A stretch of 64,000 bases of DNA from JACMRP01 sp047302465 (GTDB lineage: Bacteria; Bdellovibrionota; Bdellovibrionia; Bdellovibrionales; Bdellovibrionaceae): positions 310,001-374,000 of the forward strand of contig NZ_CP178621.1 of NCBI RefSeq assembly GCF_047302465.1. The letters are read 5' to 3'. This document shows, in pieces, positions 42,547-49,925 of the stretch; within the stretch, counting starts at the first letter, position 1, and each line of letters begins with the position of its first letter. A program made the position numbers and the translations under genes. The notes below the pieces were generated by a model. It searched no databases and was not told the origin of the DNA. It saw only the letters and a program-made list of their open reading frames with translations.

Positions 42547-44378
42547 TAGTATTCGAAATACGTTTTTTTAATTTCATTCACGACATCGTCGCAATTTTCA
42601 ACGGGCTGTGTTTGGTTGAAATTTCTAATTTTACAGATATCTAATGCTGCAGGAAAACTCCAAGGGGTATTCTGCAGCAGCGATTCAAGCTTGTTCTTTG
42701 CAAGTTGCACGTTTCCACTGCTGAAAGCCTTTTGTGCCTGCCCAAATTGGTGGAATGAGTACTCTGTCCAGATTTCTCTATAGACGTCATAATGATCCTG
42801 AGCAGAGACAATGATGGATGGATCACTTCTGAGGCTCATAAATTCTGTAGATCCGTCATAGAAAGAAAGGCCCTTTCCTTTCATTAGAAGTCGCCCAACC
42901 GGTAAGATCACTTGGTGATAAGACTCAGCAATCGGTAGCCTCAGAGTTGTAATAAAAGAAAATTTGTCTAGGTTCGGAAGTAGAATGTCTTCTTGAAAGT
43001 CCAAAGCTTTGCTAATAGCAGCTTTTTCGGCATCAATCTTCAAGGAAGTGTATTCCTGTACCTTCGAAACAAACCACGGAAAAAAGAGTGAATTACGTCC
43101 GACTACTAGAACATCGGGTCTTAGACCTATTACTTGTTGAACATACCGGAGTGCAAAGAATCTCGTGTCGCTAGAAGTGAATATGACCGTTGGATTCACA
43201 GGGGCTTCGCGGAGTAAGTTCGTCGCGTAGTCTTCAACAATAGTATTTTGCTTAAAGTTATTGAGCTGAGAATAAAAGTTTAAGCTTAGAAGTGCGCTGA
43301 CAACCAAAGCTATTTCGATAAATCGTTTCAATAGATTCTTAGGTTTTGAGCCATAAAACTCTTTGAGTATATAGCCAAGCGCAAAGCAGAGCATGATGTG
43401 AAATAGAATTATAAAACGGTCCATGATCTCATAACGAAAGCCAATAAGAGGCGTATTGGAAAGTGCGAAGAAAACGAGCCCGTACAGTGTAAGCGATATC
43501 AGTACTAAAACTAGTTTTTTAGATTTAACTTTTTTGAACCCAAGTCGGACGGTCGCTAGGATCGCTACTGTAATGAATGAGTAGAATACAATCAGTGTCT
43601 GCGTTCCTAAATAGAGCCAGTTCGTCAGTGCAGAGCCACTTTCTTTGCTGCCAACGAGTTGAAATGTTCCATAGTCTTGCCTTAAAACGTGCGCAAATAA
43701 ATTTTCTATCGAAGAAATATTCCCCCAAGAATGAAGACTGCGCGTATCTAAGAGCATCAGCGAAGCATAGAGACTCAAGAATATCAGGATACCTAAAACC
43801 GTGCCTAAGACTCCATCGCGATACTTCTTATTCTCCAATAGGACATCAATGACAATGGGACTTAAGAATATCAAGGTATGGTGATTCGTAAGACCTAGTG
43901 AAAACACAAGAGGGATCCAAAACTTTTTATTGATGCGCAAGTCTTCTGAAAAATAGAGATATAGAAGGCAAGACGCAAAGAAGGCATTCAGTATAAATAC
44001 ATCTGGAAGTTCCGAGTAGCGCCAAAAGATTCTTGAAAACGCCAGTGTTAATACGACTCCGCATGCAAGAGCCTTAGCGGGTTTCAGAAAACGCCATACA
44101 AAATATAGCGCTCCTAGCGAAGTACAAACGTTAAAAAAGGAAACTCTCCAGAATATAGAGCTATATTCAATGATTCTAACGAAGGCTGCATTTAACCAAA
44201 CCCACAAAGGATATCCAGGAGGATGCGGAACAAATAATTTAAAGGCCGCGGTTGCCAATTCTCCGGTATCGCCAATTTGCACAGTCGTAGAAAGGCGAGA
44301 GATATAAATGAAGGCTATGAAACCGAAGAGAAGGAACGGCAATATAAAATCTTTGATAGATTTACGTGATATAAACAT
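42543..44378 (-). CDS. DUF2723 multi-pass membrane protein (GT-C-like)
   Basis: This 611-residue inner-membrane protein has the DUF2723 signature near the N-terminus: GDTGELATAAFKLFVPHPPGYPLW. About ten hydrophobic segments follow (for example FFASCLLYLYF, FLSPIVIDVLLE, ALFFALSNTPLIGF), and a soluble C-terminal part from about 390. The family is related to GT-C glycosyltransferases of the PMT/ArnT kind that use polyprenyl-linked sugars. Codons are rich in A and T compared with neighbours (many ATA, AGA, TTA), which may mean recent gain. A 48-codon gene lies 72 bases upstream on the same strand. Confidence 0.88.
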   Translation of the reverse strand: MFISRKSIKDFILPFLLFGFIAFIYISRLSTTVQIGDTGELATAAFKLFVPHPPGYPLWVWLNAAFVRIIEYSSIFWRVSFFNVCTSLGALYFVWRFLKPAKALACGVVLTLAFSRIFWRYSELPDVFILNAFFASCLLYLYFSEDLRINKKFWIPLVFSLGLTNHHTLIFLSPIVIDVLLENKKYRDGVLGTVLGILIFLSLYASLMLLDTRSLHSWGNISSIENLFAHVLRQDYGTFQLVGSKESGSALTNWLYLGTQTLIVFYSFITVAILATVRLGFKKVKSKKLVLVLISLTLYGLVFFALSNTPLIGFRYEIMDRFIILFHIMLCFALGYILKEFYGSKPKNLLKRFIEIALVVSALLSLNFYSQLNNFKQNTIVEDYATNLLREAPVNPTVIFTSSDTRFFALRYVQQVIGLRPDVLVVGRNSLFFPWFVSKVQEYTSLKIDAEKAAISKALDFQEDILLPNLDKFSFITTLRLPIAESYHQVILPVGRLLMKGKGLSFYDGSTEFMSLRSDPSIIVSAQDHYDVYREIWTEYSFHQFGQAQKAFSSGNVQLAKNKLESLLQNTPWSFPAALDICKIRNFNQTQPVENCDDVVNEIKKTYFEYY

Positions 44379-44450
44379 CTTTATAAAAATCTATAGAGTT
44401 TACAGATAGCTGTCTATCTCTTTCAAAGATCCATCAAGGCCGGAGAGGCG

Positions 44451-44597
44451 CTAAAACCTATTCCAACTTCCTGTATATACTGGGAGGGCCTTTTCTCGAA
44501 GGCGCTCCAAATTTTGATCAAACTGGGTTTTCTCCCAATCGTAAAAGAACGGGGTCTTGTTTCTTCTGAACTTGAAAAGGGTCCGTAGATATCTCAT
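44451..44597 (-). CDS. Small (48 aa) basic protein, unannotated-type gene
   Basis: An ATG at 44597 has a textbook ribosome binding site: AAGAGGAGGTG lies five bases before it on the minus strand. The frame runs 48 codons to TAG at 44451. The product starts MRYLRTLFKFRRNKTPFFYD, goes on with WEKTQFDQNLERLREKALPV and ends YTGSWNRF. It is basic and aromatic, with one amphipathic helix and no membrane segment. I recognise no family. It lies 72 bases before the DUF2723 gene and may be co-transcribed. The rest of the 44379-44721 gap holds nothing else that I can see except the start region of the XRE regulator gene. Confidence 0.65.
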   Translation of the reverse strand: MRYLRTLFKFRRNKTPFFYDWEKTQFDQNLERLREKALPVYTGSWNRF

Positions 44598-44721
44598 ATA
44601 CACCTCCTCTTGTTACTTTTATTTTCGGCAAGAGGGTGCTATATTTCAATACCAGGGGCAAAAGTACTATTTGGCGATACGATCGCCTTAGGCTCTGCCA
44701 CTTCTGCGGAAGGATCAGCCT

Positions 44722-45462
44722 GTGTCACAAATTGACCAATTTTTAACGGCTCTGAAGCGCGCTCTTAAGAATAAACAATGGAACTACAAACAAGTTGCTG
44801 AAGCTTTGCATGTCAGCGAGTCCAGTGTGAAACGGTTGCTGAGTAATAAAAAAATCAGCCTTGATCGTATTGAAAAAATCTGTGAAGCCACGGGAATTAG
44901 TTTTTCGGATGTTTGTAAATTGGCCGAGTGGCAAGATGAAGATCCTTATTTGATTCTTTCTTTTGAGCAAGAAAAGCTTCTGTCCGAGAATCCGCGCCTT
45001 TTGCATTACTTCACTTTGCTGACGGAAGGGTACAAACCACAAAAAATTGAAAAAGAATTTCAGATCACTCAAGCAGAGAGTAAAAAATTTCTTTTCGCTT
45101 TGGATAAGTGCAATCTGATCGAGCTTCATCCGAAAGATAAAGTGAAGTTGATTAAAAATGGACTCTTCCGCTTCCGTCGCGATGGCCCTGTCGGCAAAGT
45201 AGTGTTTCAACAACTAAAAGAAGGCTATTTGTATTCAGATTTTAAAGCCAACGATGAGTTCATTCGCTTTGGAATGAGAAGACTGAGTAGTGCCGCCTTA
45301 GGAAAGCTCAAGGCAAAGATTGAAAAAATCTATCTGGAGCTTGAGGAAGAAGCGAACTACGAAATGCAAATTGAAAACAATGACAAAGAATACGGAATTC
45401 TTTTTGCGTATCGTCCTTGGCAGTATTCCATTATGAATGTTTTAAAAAAGAAAAATTCTTAA
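44722..45462 (+). CDS. XRE-family transcriptional regulator
   Basis: The 246-residue protein has an N-terminal Cro/CI helix-turn-helix (WNYKQVAEALHVSESSVKRL, then LLSNKKISLDRIEKICEATG). The C-terminal part (about 85-246) is helical with FQITQAESKKFLFALDKCNL and no recognised sensor domain. It starts with GTG, with GGAAGGA at seven bases. The gene is convergent with lexA, and its stop overlaps the lexA stop in TTAA. The regulated genes are unknown; its promoter region is shared back to back with the 48-codon gene. Confidence 0.9.
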   Translation: MSQIDQFLTALKRALKNKQWNYKQVAEALHVSESSVKRLLSNKKISLDRIEKICEATGISFSDVCKLAEWQDEDPYLILSFEQEKLLSENPRLLHYFTLLTEGYKPQKIEKEFQITQAESKKFLFALDKCNLIELHPKDKVKLIKNGLFRFRRDGPVGKVVFQQLKEGYLYSDFKANDEFIRFGMRRLSSAALGKLKAKIEKIYLELEEEANYEMQIENNDKEYGILFAYRPWQYSIMNVLKKKNS

Positions 45463-46166
45463 AACTTACGAAGAAGCCCTACGACAATACCCTTGATGGT
45501 GACTTCGTAAGGAGAAAGCCACAGAGATTGTAGTTTTTCATTGGCAGGGCGAAGCTCTACCATCAGTTCGTCATGGCTTCCACGTGGTGGCGTGCGCAGA
45601 AAAAAGCGCTTCACGGTTGCTTCGTTTTCCACAGTAGCCACAACAAGATCCCCATTTTTTGCACTCGATTGTTGTTGCACTAAAATAGTGTCGCCATCCC
45701 AAATGCCTTCATTGATCATCGAGTCGCCTTGAACCATCAGGGCGAAAGTCTTGTCACCTTGGCGAACCATCGCACTTGGGACACTAATAAACTCGTCATT
45801 CTTTAAAGATTCAATCGGGCAACCGGCAGCAACTTTGCCGAGGAGAGGAAGAGACAGGACCTCCTCCTTGCTTTGGAGGAGCGATGTCGGAGAAGGTCCT
45901 GTCGATGTGTATATGGATGGTGGTTTCTGCACAAGCTGAAGCGATCGCTTCTGGTTGGCAGAAACGCTCACGTAACCTTTACGGGTGAGTTGCTTAAGAT
46001 AATTCTGGACCGAGTTGAACGACGCGAATCCAAAATGATCTCTAATCTCCTGATAGGACGGAGATATTCCTGAACTCTGTTGAAAGCCGTCGATGAATTC
46101 AAGGACGGCTTTTTCCTTCAAGGTTAAGTTCGCTTTTAAAGGGAGAGGCGAATTTTCATGCACCAT
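45459..46166 (-). CDS. lexA: LexA repressor
   Basis: The 235-residue protein has a winged-helix domain (VLEFIDGFQQSSGISPSYQE, FNSVQNYLKQLTRKGYV), a long linker, and the self-cleaving domain. The cleavage site is Ala114-Gly115 (VAAGCP), Ser149 is in QGDSMINEG and Lys186 in ATVKRFF; the spacings 35 and 37 equal those in E. coli. The ATG at 46166 lies directly next to a 34-bp palindrome over its promoter, and there is no Shine-Dalgarno sequence. RecA-dependent autocleavage and autoregulation are expected. Confidence 0.93.
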   Translation of the reverse strand: MVHENSPLPLKANLTLKEKAVLEFIDGFQQSSGISPSYQEIRDHFGFASFNSVQNYLKQLTRKGYVSVSANQKRSLQLVQKPPSIYTSTGPSPTSLLQSKEEVLSLPLLGKVAAGCPIESLKNDEFISVPSAMVRQGDKTFALMVQGDSMINEGIWDGDTILVQQQSSAKNGDLVVATVENEATVKRFFLRTPPRGSHDELMVELRPANEKLQSLWLSPYEVTIKGIVVGLLRKF

Positions 46167-46205
46167 TTACACATAAATTACATATGTAAGTTATGTGTAA
46201 GTCAA
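46167..46205 (-). promoter_or_regulatory. LexA operator (nested palindrome) over the lexA promoter
   Basis: TTACACATAA (46167-46176) and TTATGTGTAA (46191-46200) are perfect inverted arms around the 12-bp palindrome TTACATATGTAA (46178-46189). On the minus strand TTGACT (46205-46200) and TGTAAT (46182-46177) are 17 bases apart, a near-consensus promoter inside the palindrome. TTAC...GTAA half-sites agree with the Bdellovibrio LexA motif, though the centre is N4 here instead of the N3 I remember for that motif. Confidence 0.8.
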
Positions 46206-46246
46206 AAAGAAATACGTGCGTTAGGTGGGATTGGCGCAGAGTTTCA

Positions 46247-46504
46247 TCACTCTACGCCGGAGACTGGACAATTCTCTTGGTTCGACTTGCAGTCAGCTAA
46301 ACTAGGCCCTGCAACTTTGAGTTTATTCAGATCCACCTTTTCAGGGGTGGCAACAGAGCTGATGGCTCGCTTCTGCGAAACCAATTCTCTGGATGCTAAT
46401 TCACTATGCGTGACCGGCAGTATGCTGCAGTTTTGATAAAGCAAAATTGCAACGGGATTAATGACCAACAGGGCCACGAAACTAAACCCACCCCTCTCGA
46501 GCAT
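46247..46504 (-). CDS. Small exported or membrane protein (85 aa), unknown function
   Basis: GAGGAGG lies five bases before the ATG at 46504, so this 85-codon frame is very likely translated. The N-terminus is a hydrophobic helix (FSFVALLVINPVAILLY), which is either a membrane anchor or an uncleaved signal. The rest is polar with three Cys residues (QNCSIL, ADCKS, ENCPV). I recognise no family. It lies 80 bases upstream of the lexA start on the same strand, beyond the lexA promoter. Confidence 0.62.
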   Translation of the reverse strand: MLERGGFSFVALLVINPVAILLYQNCSILPVTHSELASRELVSQKRAISSVATPEKVDLNKLKVAGPSLADCKSNQENCPVSGVE

Positions 46505-46687
46505 GAAGTCCTCCTCAAATAGAAAATTGTTCTTCTATCTATTCTACGGAGAAAGTGGTCCAGGACCTTAGTCGGAAATCGAATCTTCTCAAGATGAGAC
46601 AAAGAAAGTTTCGCACTCAGGGAAATCTCGTCTTGAGACTGAGCAAATGACTGGCAATAATAGAAAAAGAGACATAAAAAGGATTTT

Positions 46688-47596
46688 ATGAAAACTGCTG
46701 TAGTCCTAATTTTGAGCGCTATTCTTGGTATGCAAGCTTTCGCAGAAGAAGCACCCACTACAGAAAGTGAGCTCTCTAAAAAATGCATGGAGTCCCTGAA
46801 GACCTTTCCAGGCAAGCTCGACACCTCGTTGCTACAGAAAGCCTGCGACAAAGTAAAAGTGGATGATGGATGTACCAGCGTTCAAGGCCGTCCTATTTTT
46901 CATTATGAGAAATTTGCTAGCAACCAAGATGCAAAGAAGGTTCTTGTTTTCAGTTTGATCCACGGAGATGAAACTCACGCTGGAACCGTAGGACGTTATT
47001 GGATGGAACGCCTTGAGAGTTTTGATCCACGCAATTCATGGCGTGTTGTTCCTGTTTTGAATCCAGACGGCGTATTGGCAAAGACTCGTACCAATGCGAA
47101 CAATGTAGATATCAATCGCAACTTCCCAACAAAAGATTGGGATCAATTGGCGAAGGCTTATTGGACAAAACAAACCAAGGCAAATCCTCGTCGCAATCCT
47201 GGAGAAGTCGCGGGCAGTGAGATTGAAACTAAATGTGCCTTGAAACACCTTGAGGATTTCAAGCCTGACTTTGTTGTCTCTATTCACACACCACTGAAGG
47301 TTTTGGATTTCGACGGACCTAAGGTGACTTTCCCGAAGTATGACTATCTTCCATGGAAGTCTTTGGGTCACTTCCCAGGCAGCTTGGGTCGCTATATGTG
47401 GTTTGAAAGACAGACTCCAGTTTTGACGACAGAGCTTAAAGAAGATCTGCCATCGTCACTAGCGCCTCTTGAAAAACTTCAAGATGTGATCGGTACCTTG
47501 GTAAAAATTGAAATCAAACCCAAGCGCGCCGATCATCAAGAGACAAAACAAGTGGTGAATTCAACATTCACCCACTCGTCTTCGGAAGCAAATTAG
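46688..47596 (+). CDS. M14 family zinc carboxypeptidase, secreted
   Basis: The 302-residue protein has a signal peptide (MKTAVVLILSAILGMQAFA). The zinc ligands are in HGDETHAG (HXXE) and SIHTPLK (late His). The substrate site is VLNPDGVLAKTRTNANNVDI and NRNFPTKDW; the general-base Glu is in TTELKEDLP. This resembles the MpaA/gamma-D-Glu-type peptidases that trim muropeptides more than digestive carboxypeptidases, and a peptidoglycan substrate is plausible. AAGGA precedes the ATG. Its stop overlaps the convergent aldo/keto reductase stop. Confidence 0.9.
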   Translation: MKTAVVLILSAILGMQAFAEEAPTTESELSKKCMESLKTFPGKLDTSLLQKACDKVKVDDGCTSVQGRPIFHYEKFASNQDAKKVLVFSLIHGDETHAGTVGRYWMERLESFDPRNSWRVVPVLNPDGVLAKTRTNANNVDINRNFPTKDWDQLAKAYWTKQTKANPRRNPGEVAGSEIETKCALKHLEDFKPDFVVSIHTPLKVLDFDGPKVTFPKYDYLPWKSLGHFPGSLGRYMWFERQTPVLTTELKEDLPSSLAPLEKLQDVIGTLVKIEIKPKRADHQETKQVVNSTFTHSSSEAN

Positions 47597-48549
47597 AACT
47601 TAAAAAGTTTTTTAAGCTCTTTATCGACATCTGCAGTGATGTTGACTTTGAGTGCGCCCAGGTTTTCTTGCAGCTGCTCGGTACGAGTTGCGCCCAAGAT
47701 AACGCTGCTGACTCCATTCTGGAAATTAAGCCACGCTAAAGCCAATTGCGAACGTGAGCATCCTAGGTCGTCTGCGATCTTTTTCATTTGTTTTACACGC
47801 TCTACATTTTCTGGAGTGTACACGGTGTCTTTGAGCCATTCTATTTGCGTCAAGCGACCCTCTTTAACACCTTGATCGTATTTGCCGGTCAGCATTCCAG
47901 AGCCCAAGGGGCTCCAAGTGACAAGCCCCATGCCTAGGCGTGTAGCAGTTGGCTGGGTGTCTTTTTCAAACTTTTCGCGAGCAATCAAGCTGTACTGTGG
48001 TTGCTCCACTTGCGGTTTGTAGTAACCACGCTTTTCGCAAATTTCATAAGCTTGGTTCAATTGCTCTGACGTCCATTCGCTGGTGCCCCAGTAAAGAACC
48101 TTTCCTTGGCGAACAAGATCGTCCATGGCGCGAATGGTTTCTTCCAAAGGAGTTTCTGGATCATAGCGATGGCAGAAATAAATATCGAGATAATCAGTGC
48201 CAACTCTTTTTAGAGATTTGTCGATGGATTCCATGATGTGTTTACGAGAAAGACCTTTGTCGTTCACGTCGTCACTCATTGGCCAGAACAATTTGCTGGT
48301 AATCACTAGTTCATGGCGAGGAAAGTCTTTCAGAATTACGCCCATGGCTTTTTCAGAATCACCCTTCGCGTAAATGTCTGCGATATCGAAAAAATTAATT
48401 CCCGACTCGTATGCAAGATGAATGATGTTTTTGATGGTGGTGTCGTCTTTGACGGTTCCGCCGTAAGTGGTCCATCCGCCAAGTCCGTAAGTGCTGACTT
48501 TAGTTCCGCAGCGGCCGAGGTTTCGATAGGGCATGTTCGCTTTAAACAT
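47593..48549 (-). CDS. Aldo/keto reductase
   Basis: The 318-residue TIM-barrel oxidoreductase has FFDIADIYAKGDSEKAMG with the catalytic Tyr, Lys in VITSKLFW, His in YFCHRYD, and the NADPH-binding end VILGATRTEQLQENL. It belongs to the YghZ/potassium-channel-beta-like group that reduces aldehydes such as methylglyoxal or glyceraldehyde phosphate. The start at 48549 has AGGTG five bases upstream; this ribosome binding site lies in the 3' arm of a strong hairpin. An ATG at 48534 fits the family start but has no ribosome binding site. Confidence 0.93.
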   Translation of the reverse strand: MFKANMPYRNLGRCGTKVSTYGLGGWTTYGGTVKDDTTIKNIIHLAYESGINFFDIADIYAKGDSEKAMGVILKDFPRHELVITSKLFWPMSDDVNDKGLSRKHIMESIDKSLKRVGTDYLDIYFCHRYDPETPLEETIRAMDDLVRQGKVLYWGTSEWTSEQLNQAYEICEKRGYYKPQVEQPQYSLIAREKFEKDTQPTATRLGMGLVTWSPLGSGMLTGKYDQGVKEGRLTQIEWLKDTVYTPENVERVKQMKKIADDLGCSRSQLALAWLNFQNGVSSVILGATRTEQLQENLGALKVNITADVDKELKKLFKF

Positions 48550-48600
48550 AAAAACACCTGATACCTTTCATTGTTCGGAAATGCTGAAAGATATCAGGTG
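48550..48600 (-). terminator. Hairpin that ends the HPF-like gene and hides the reductase ribosome binding site
   Basis: CACCTGATA (48555-48563) pairs with TATCAGGTG (48592-48600), and an inner CTTTCA/TGAAAG extends the stem, with one mismatch. On the minus strand a short U run follows, in which the reductase ATG lies. The stem includes its AGGTG. Confidence 0.75.
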
Positions 48601-48615
48601 ATCAATAACTAGTAA

Positions 48616-49029
48616 CTAGTGAATCATCGTATTTTGCATGGCATGGTGAATTGCCATGTTGCGTTCTTGCTGGCTCACAATGTTATCTTGAATGGCGACT
48701 AGCTTTGCAAGAAGTTGATCCTTTGCAGAACGAATTGCCGTAAAGATATCCTTGTCTAAGCCTTCTGCAGAAATTTTCGCATCGCCTTCTTTAAGGCTAA
48801 TGGAAATCCTGTAGTGAGACTTGAGATCTTCCATGTCCACTTCTTTGCCCTCTGCTTCAATTTGAAGCGCCAGCTTCCCTGGATCTTTCAAGATCACAGA
48901 GATCACCGTTTGCGGAGTCACATAGGGCTCGAACTCCGCTATTTGCTGGTAAACATACGATTTTACTTCAGGACTGTCTTCGAGGGCGGCCTCGATAATA
49001 GCTGTTTGGGGGTTCAGAAGGTTCGCCAT
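48616..49029 (-). CDS. Small cytosolic protein with HPF/RaiA-like features
   Basis: This 137-residue protein has perfect ribosome binding site AAAGGAGGA. The pattern VKSYVYQQIAEFEPYVTPQT, SVILKDPGKLALQI, SISLKEGDAKISAEGLDKDI and TAIRSAKDQLLAKLVAIQD resembles the beta-alpha-beta-beta-beta-alpha order of hibernation-promoting factors, including DI/F-TAI in place of DMYAAID. I infer this from pattern only. If right, it would bind the 30S decoding site in resting cells, of interest for attack-phase or dormant stages. It ends in a hairpin before the reductase gene. Confidence 0.6.
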   Translation of the reverse strand: MANLLNPQTAIIEAALEDSPEVKSYVYQQIAEFEPYVTPQTVISVILKDPGKLALQIEAEGKEVDMEDLKSHYRISISLKEGDAKISAEGLDKDIFTAIRSAKDQLLAKLVAIQDNIVSQQERNMAIHHAMQNTMIH

Positions 49030-49117
49030 TAGATCCTCCTTTGCCGGTACATACTTGTTTCTTATATTGTAACAATGAGTTCGTATTAAGTCAGGTCAAG
49101 CTGTTGAGAAATGAAAA

Positions 49118-49143
49118 ATATATTTGAAATGACATATATTTGA
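49118..49143. promoter_or_regulatory. Direct repeat between the HPF-like gene and ung
   Basis: ATATATTTGA occurs at 49118-49127 and 49134-49143, 16 bp apart, in the divergent intergenic gap. It may be an activator or curved-DNA site; no known consensus was matched. Confidence 0.3.
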
Positions 49144-49205
49144 TTTAGAATCTCGACCTTAGACGTGTTTATAGTGGTTTAGTCCTAAATTGAGACACAG
49201 GTGTT

Positions 49206-49925
49206 GTGGCTCTGAAAACCGCACTGGGAGCGAGTTTGGCGAATATTTCGAAGACCCCGCAGTTAGAAGAATCTTGGTTGAAAAATCTGAAATCAGAATT
49301 CGATAAAGACTACATGAAGAACTTGCGAAAGTTTTTACTGTCACAGAAGGAAGCTAAAAAAACCATTTATCCAAAAGGCGATGAATATTTTGCTGCTCTT
49401 AATTTGACTCCTCTGAAAAAAGTGAAGGTTGTAATTATTGGGCAAGATCCTTATCACGGGCCTGGTCAAGCTCATGGGTTGAGTTTCTCAGTTCGTGAAG
49501 GGGTTCGTTTTCCACCGTCACTTTTGAATATCTTCAAAGAGTTGCATAGCGACCTCGGATTGCCGATGCCAAAAAGTGGGGATCTTACTCACTGGGCAGA
49601 GCAGGGGGTTTTGTTGCTCAATGCTGTTTTGACAGTTGAGGACGGCAAAGCGGCGGCTCACCAAGGCAAAGGGTGGGAGCAATTTACTGATCAAGTTATT
49701 GCGACATTAAATGCGAACAAAGAACACGTGGTGTATTTGTTATGGGGAAGCTATGCACAGAAGAAAGCGGCATTTGTAGACCGCGACAAAAACTTGGTTT
49801 TGGAGTCCCCGCATCCTTCACCACTTTCAGCTCACCGTGGATTTTTTGGGTCTAAGCCGTTTTCGAAAATTAATAAATATCTTCGTGAACAAGGTATCAA
49901 AGAAATCGACTGGTCTTTGCCTTAA
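49206..49925 (+). CDS. ung: Uracil-DNA glycosylase (family 1)
   Basis: The 239-residue enzyme removes uracil from DNA. Motif A is GQDPYHGPGQAHGLSFSV with the catalytic Asp; motif B is HPSPLSAHRGFFGSKPFSKI with the catalytic His; EQGVLLLNAVLTV and LLWGSYAQKK are also family blocks. It starts with GTG, with a weak AGG upstream. The N-terminal 25 residues are less conserved. The gene is divergent from the HPF-like gene and shares its stop region with convergent msrP in TTAA. Confidence 0.96.
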   Translation: MALKTALGASLANISKTPQLEESWLKNLKSEFDKDYMKNLRKFLLSQKEAKKTIYPKGDEYFAALNLTPLKKVKVVIIGQDPYHGPGQAHGLSFSVREGVRFPPSLLNIFKELHSDLGLPMPKSGDLTHWAEQGVLLLNAVLTVEDGKAAAHQGKGWEQFTDQVIATLNANKEHVVYLLWGSYAQKKAAFVDRDKNLVLESPHPSPLSAHRGFFGSKPFSKINKYLREQGIKEIDWSLP

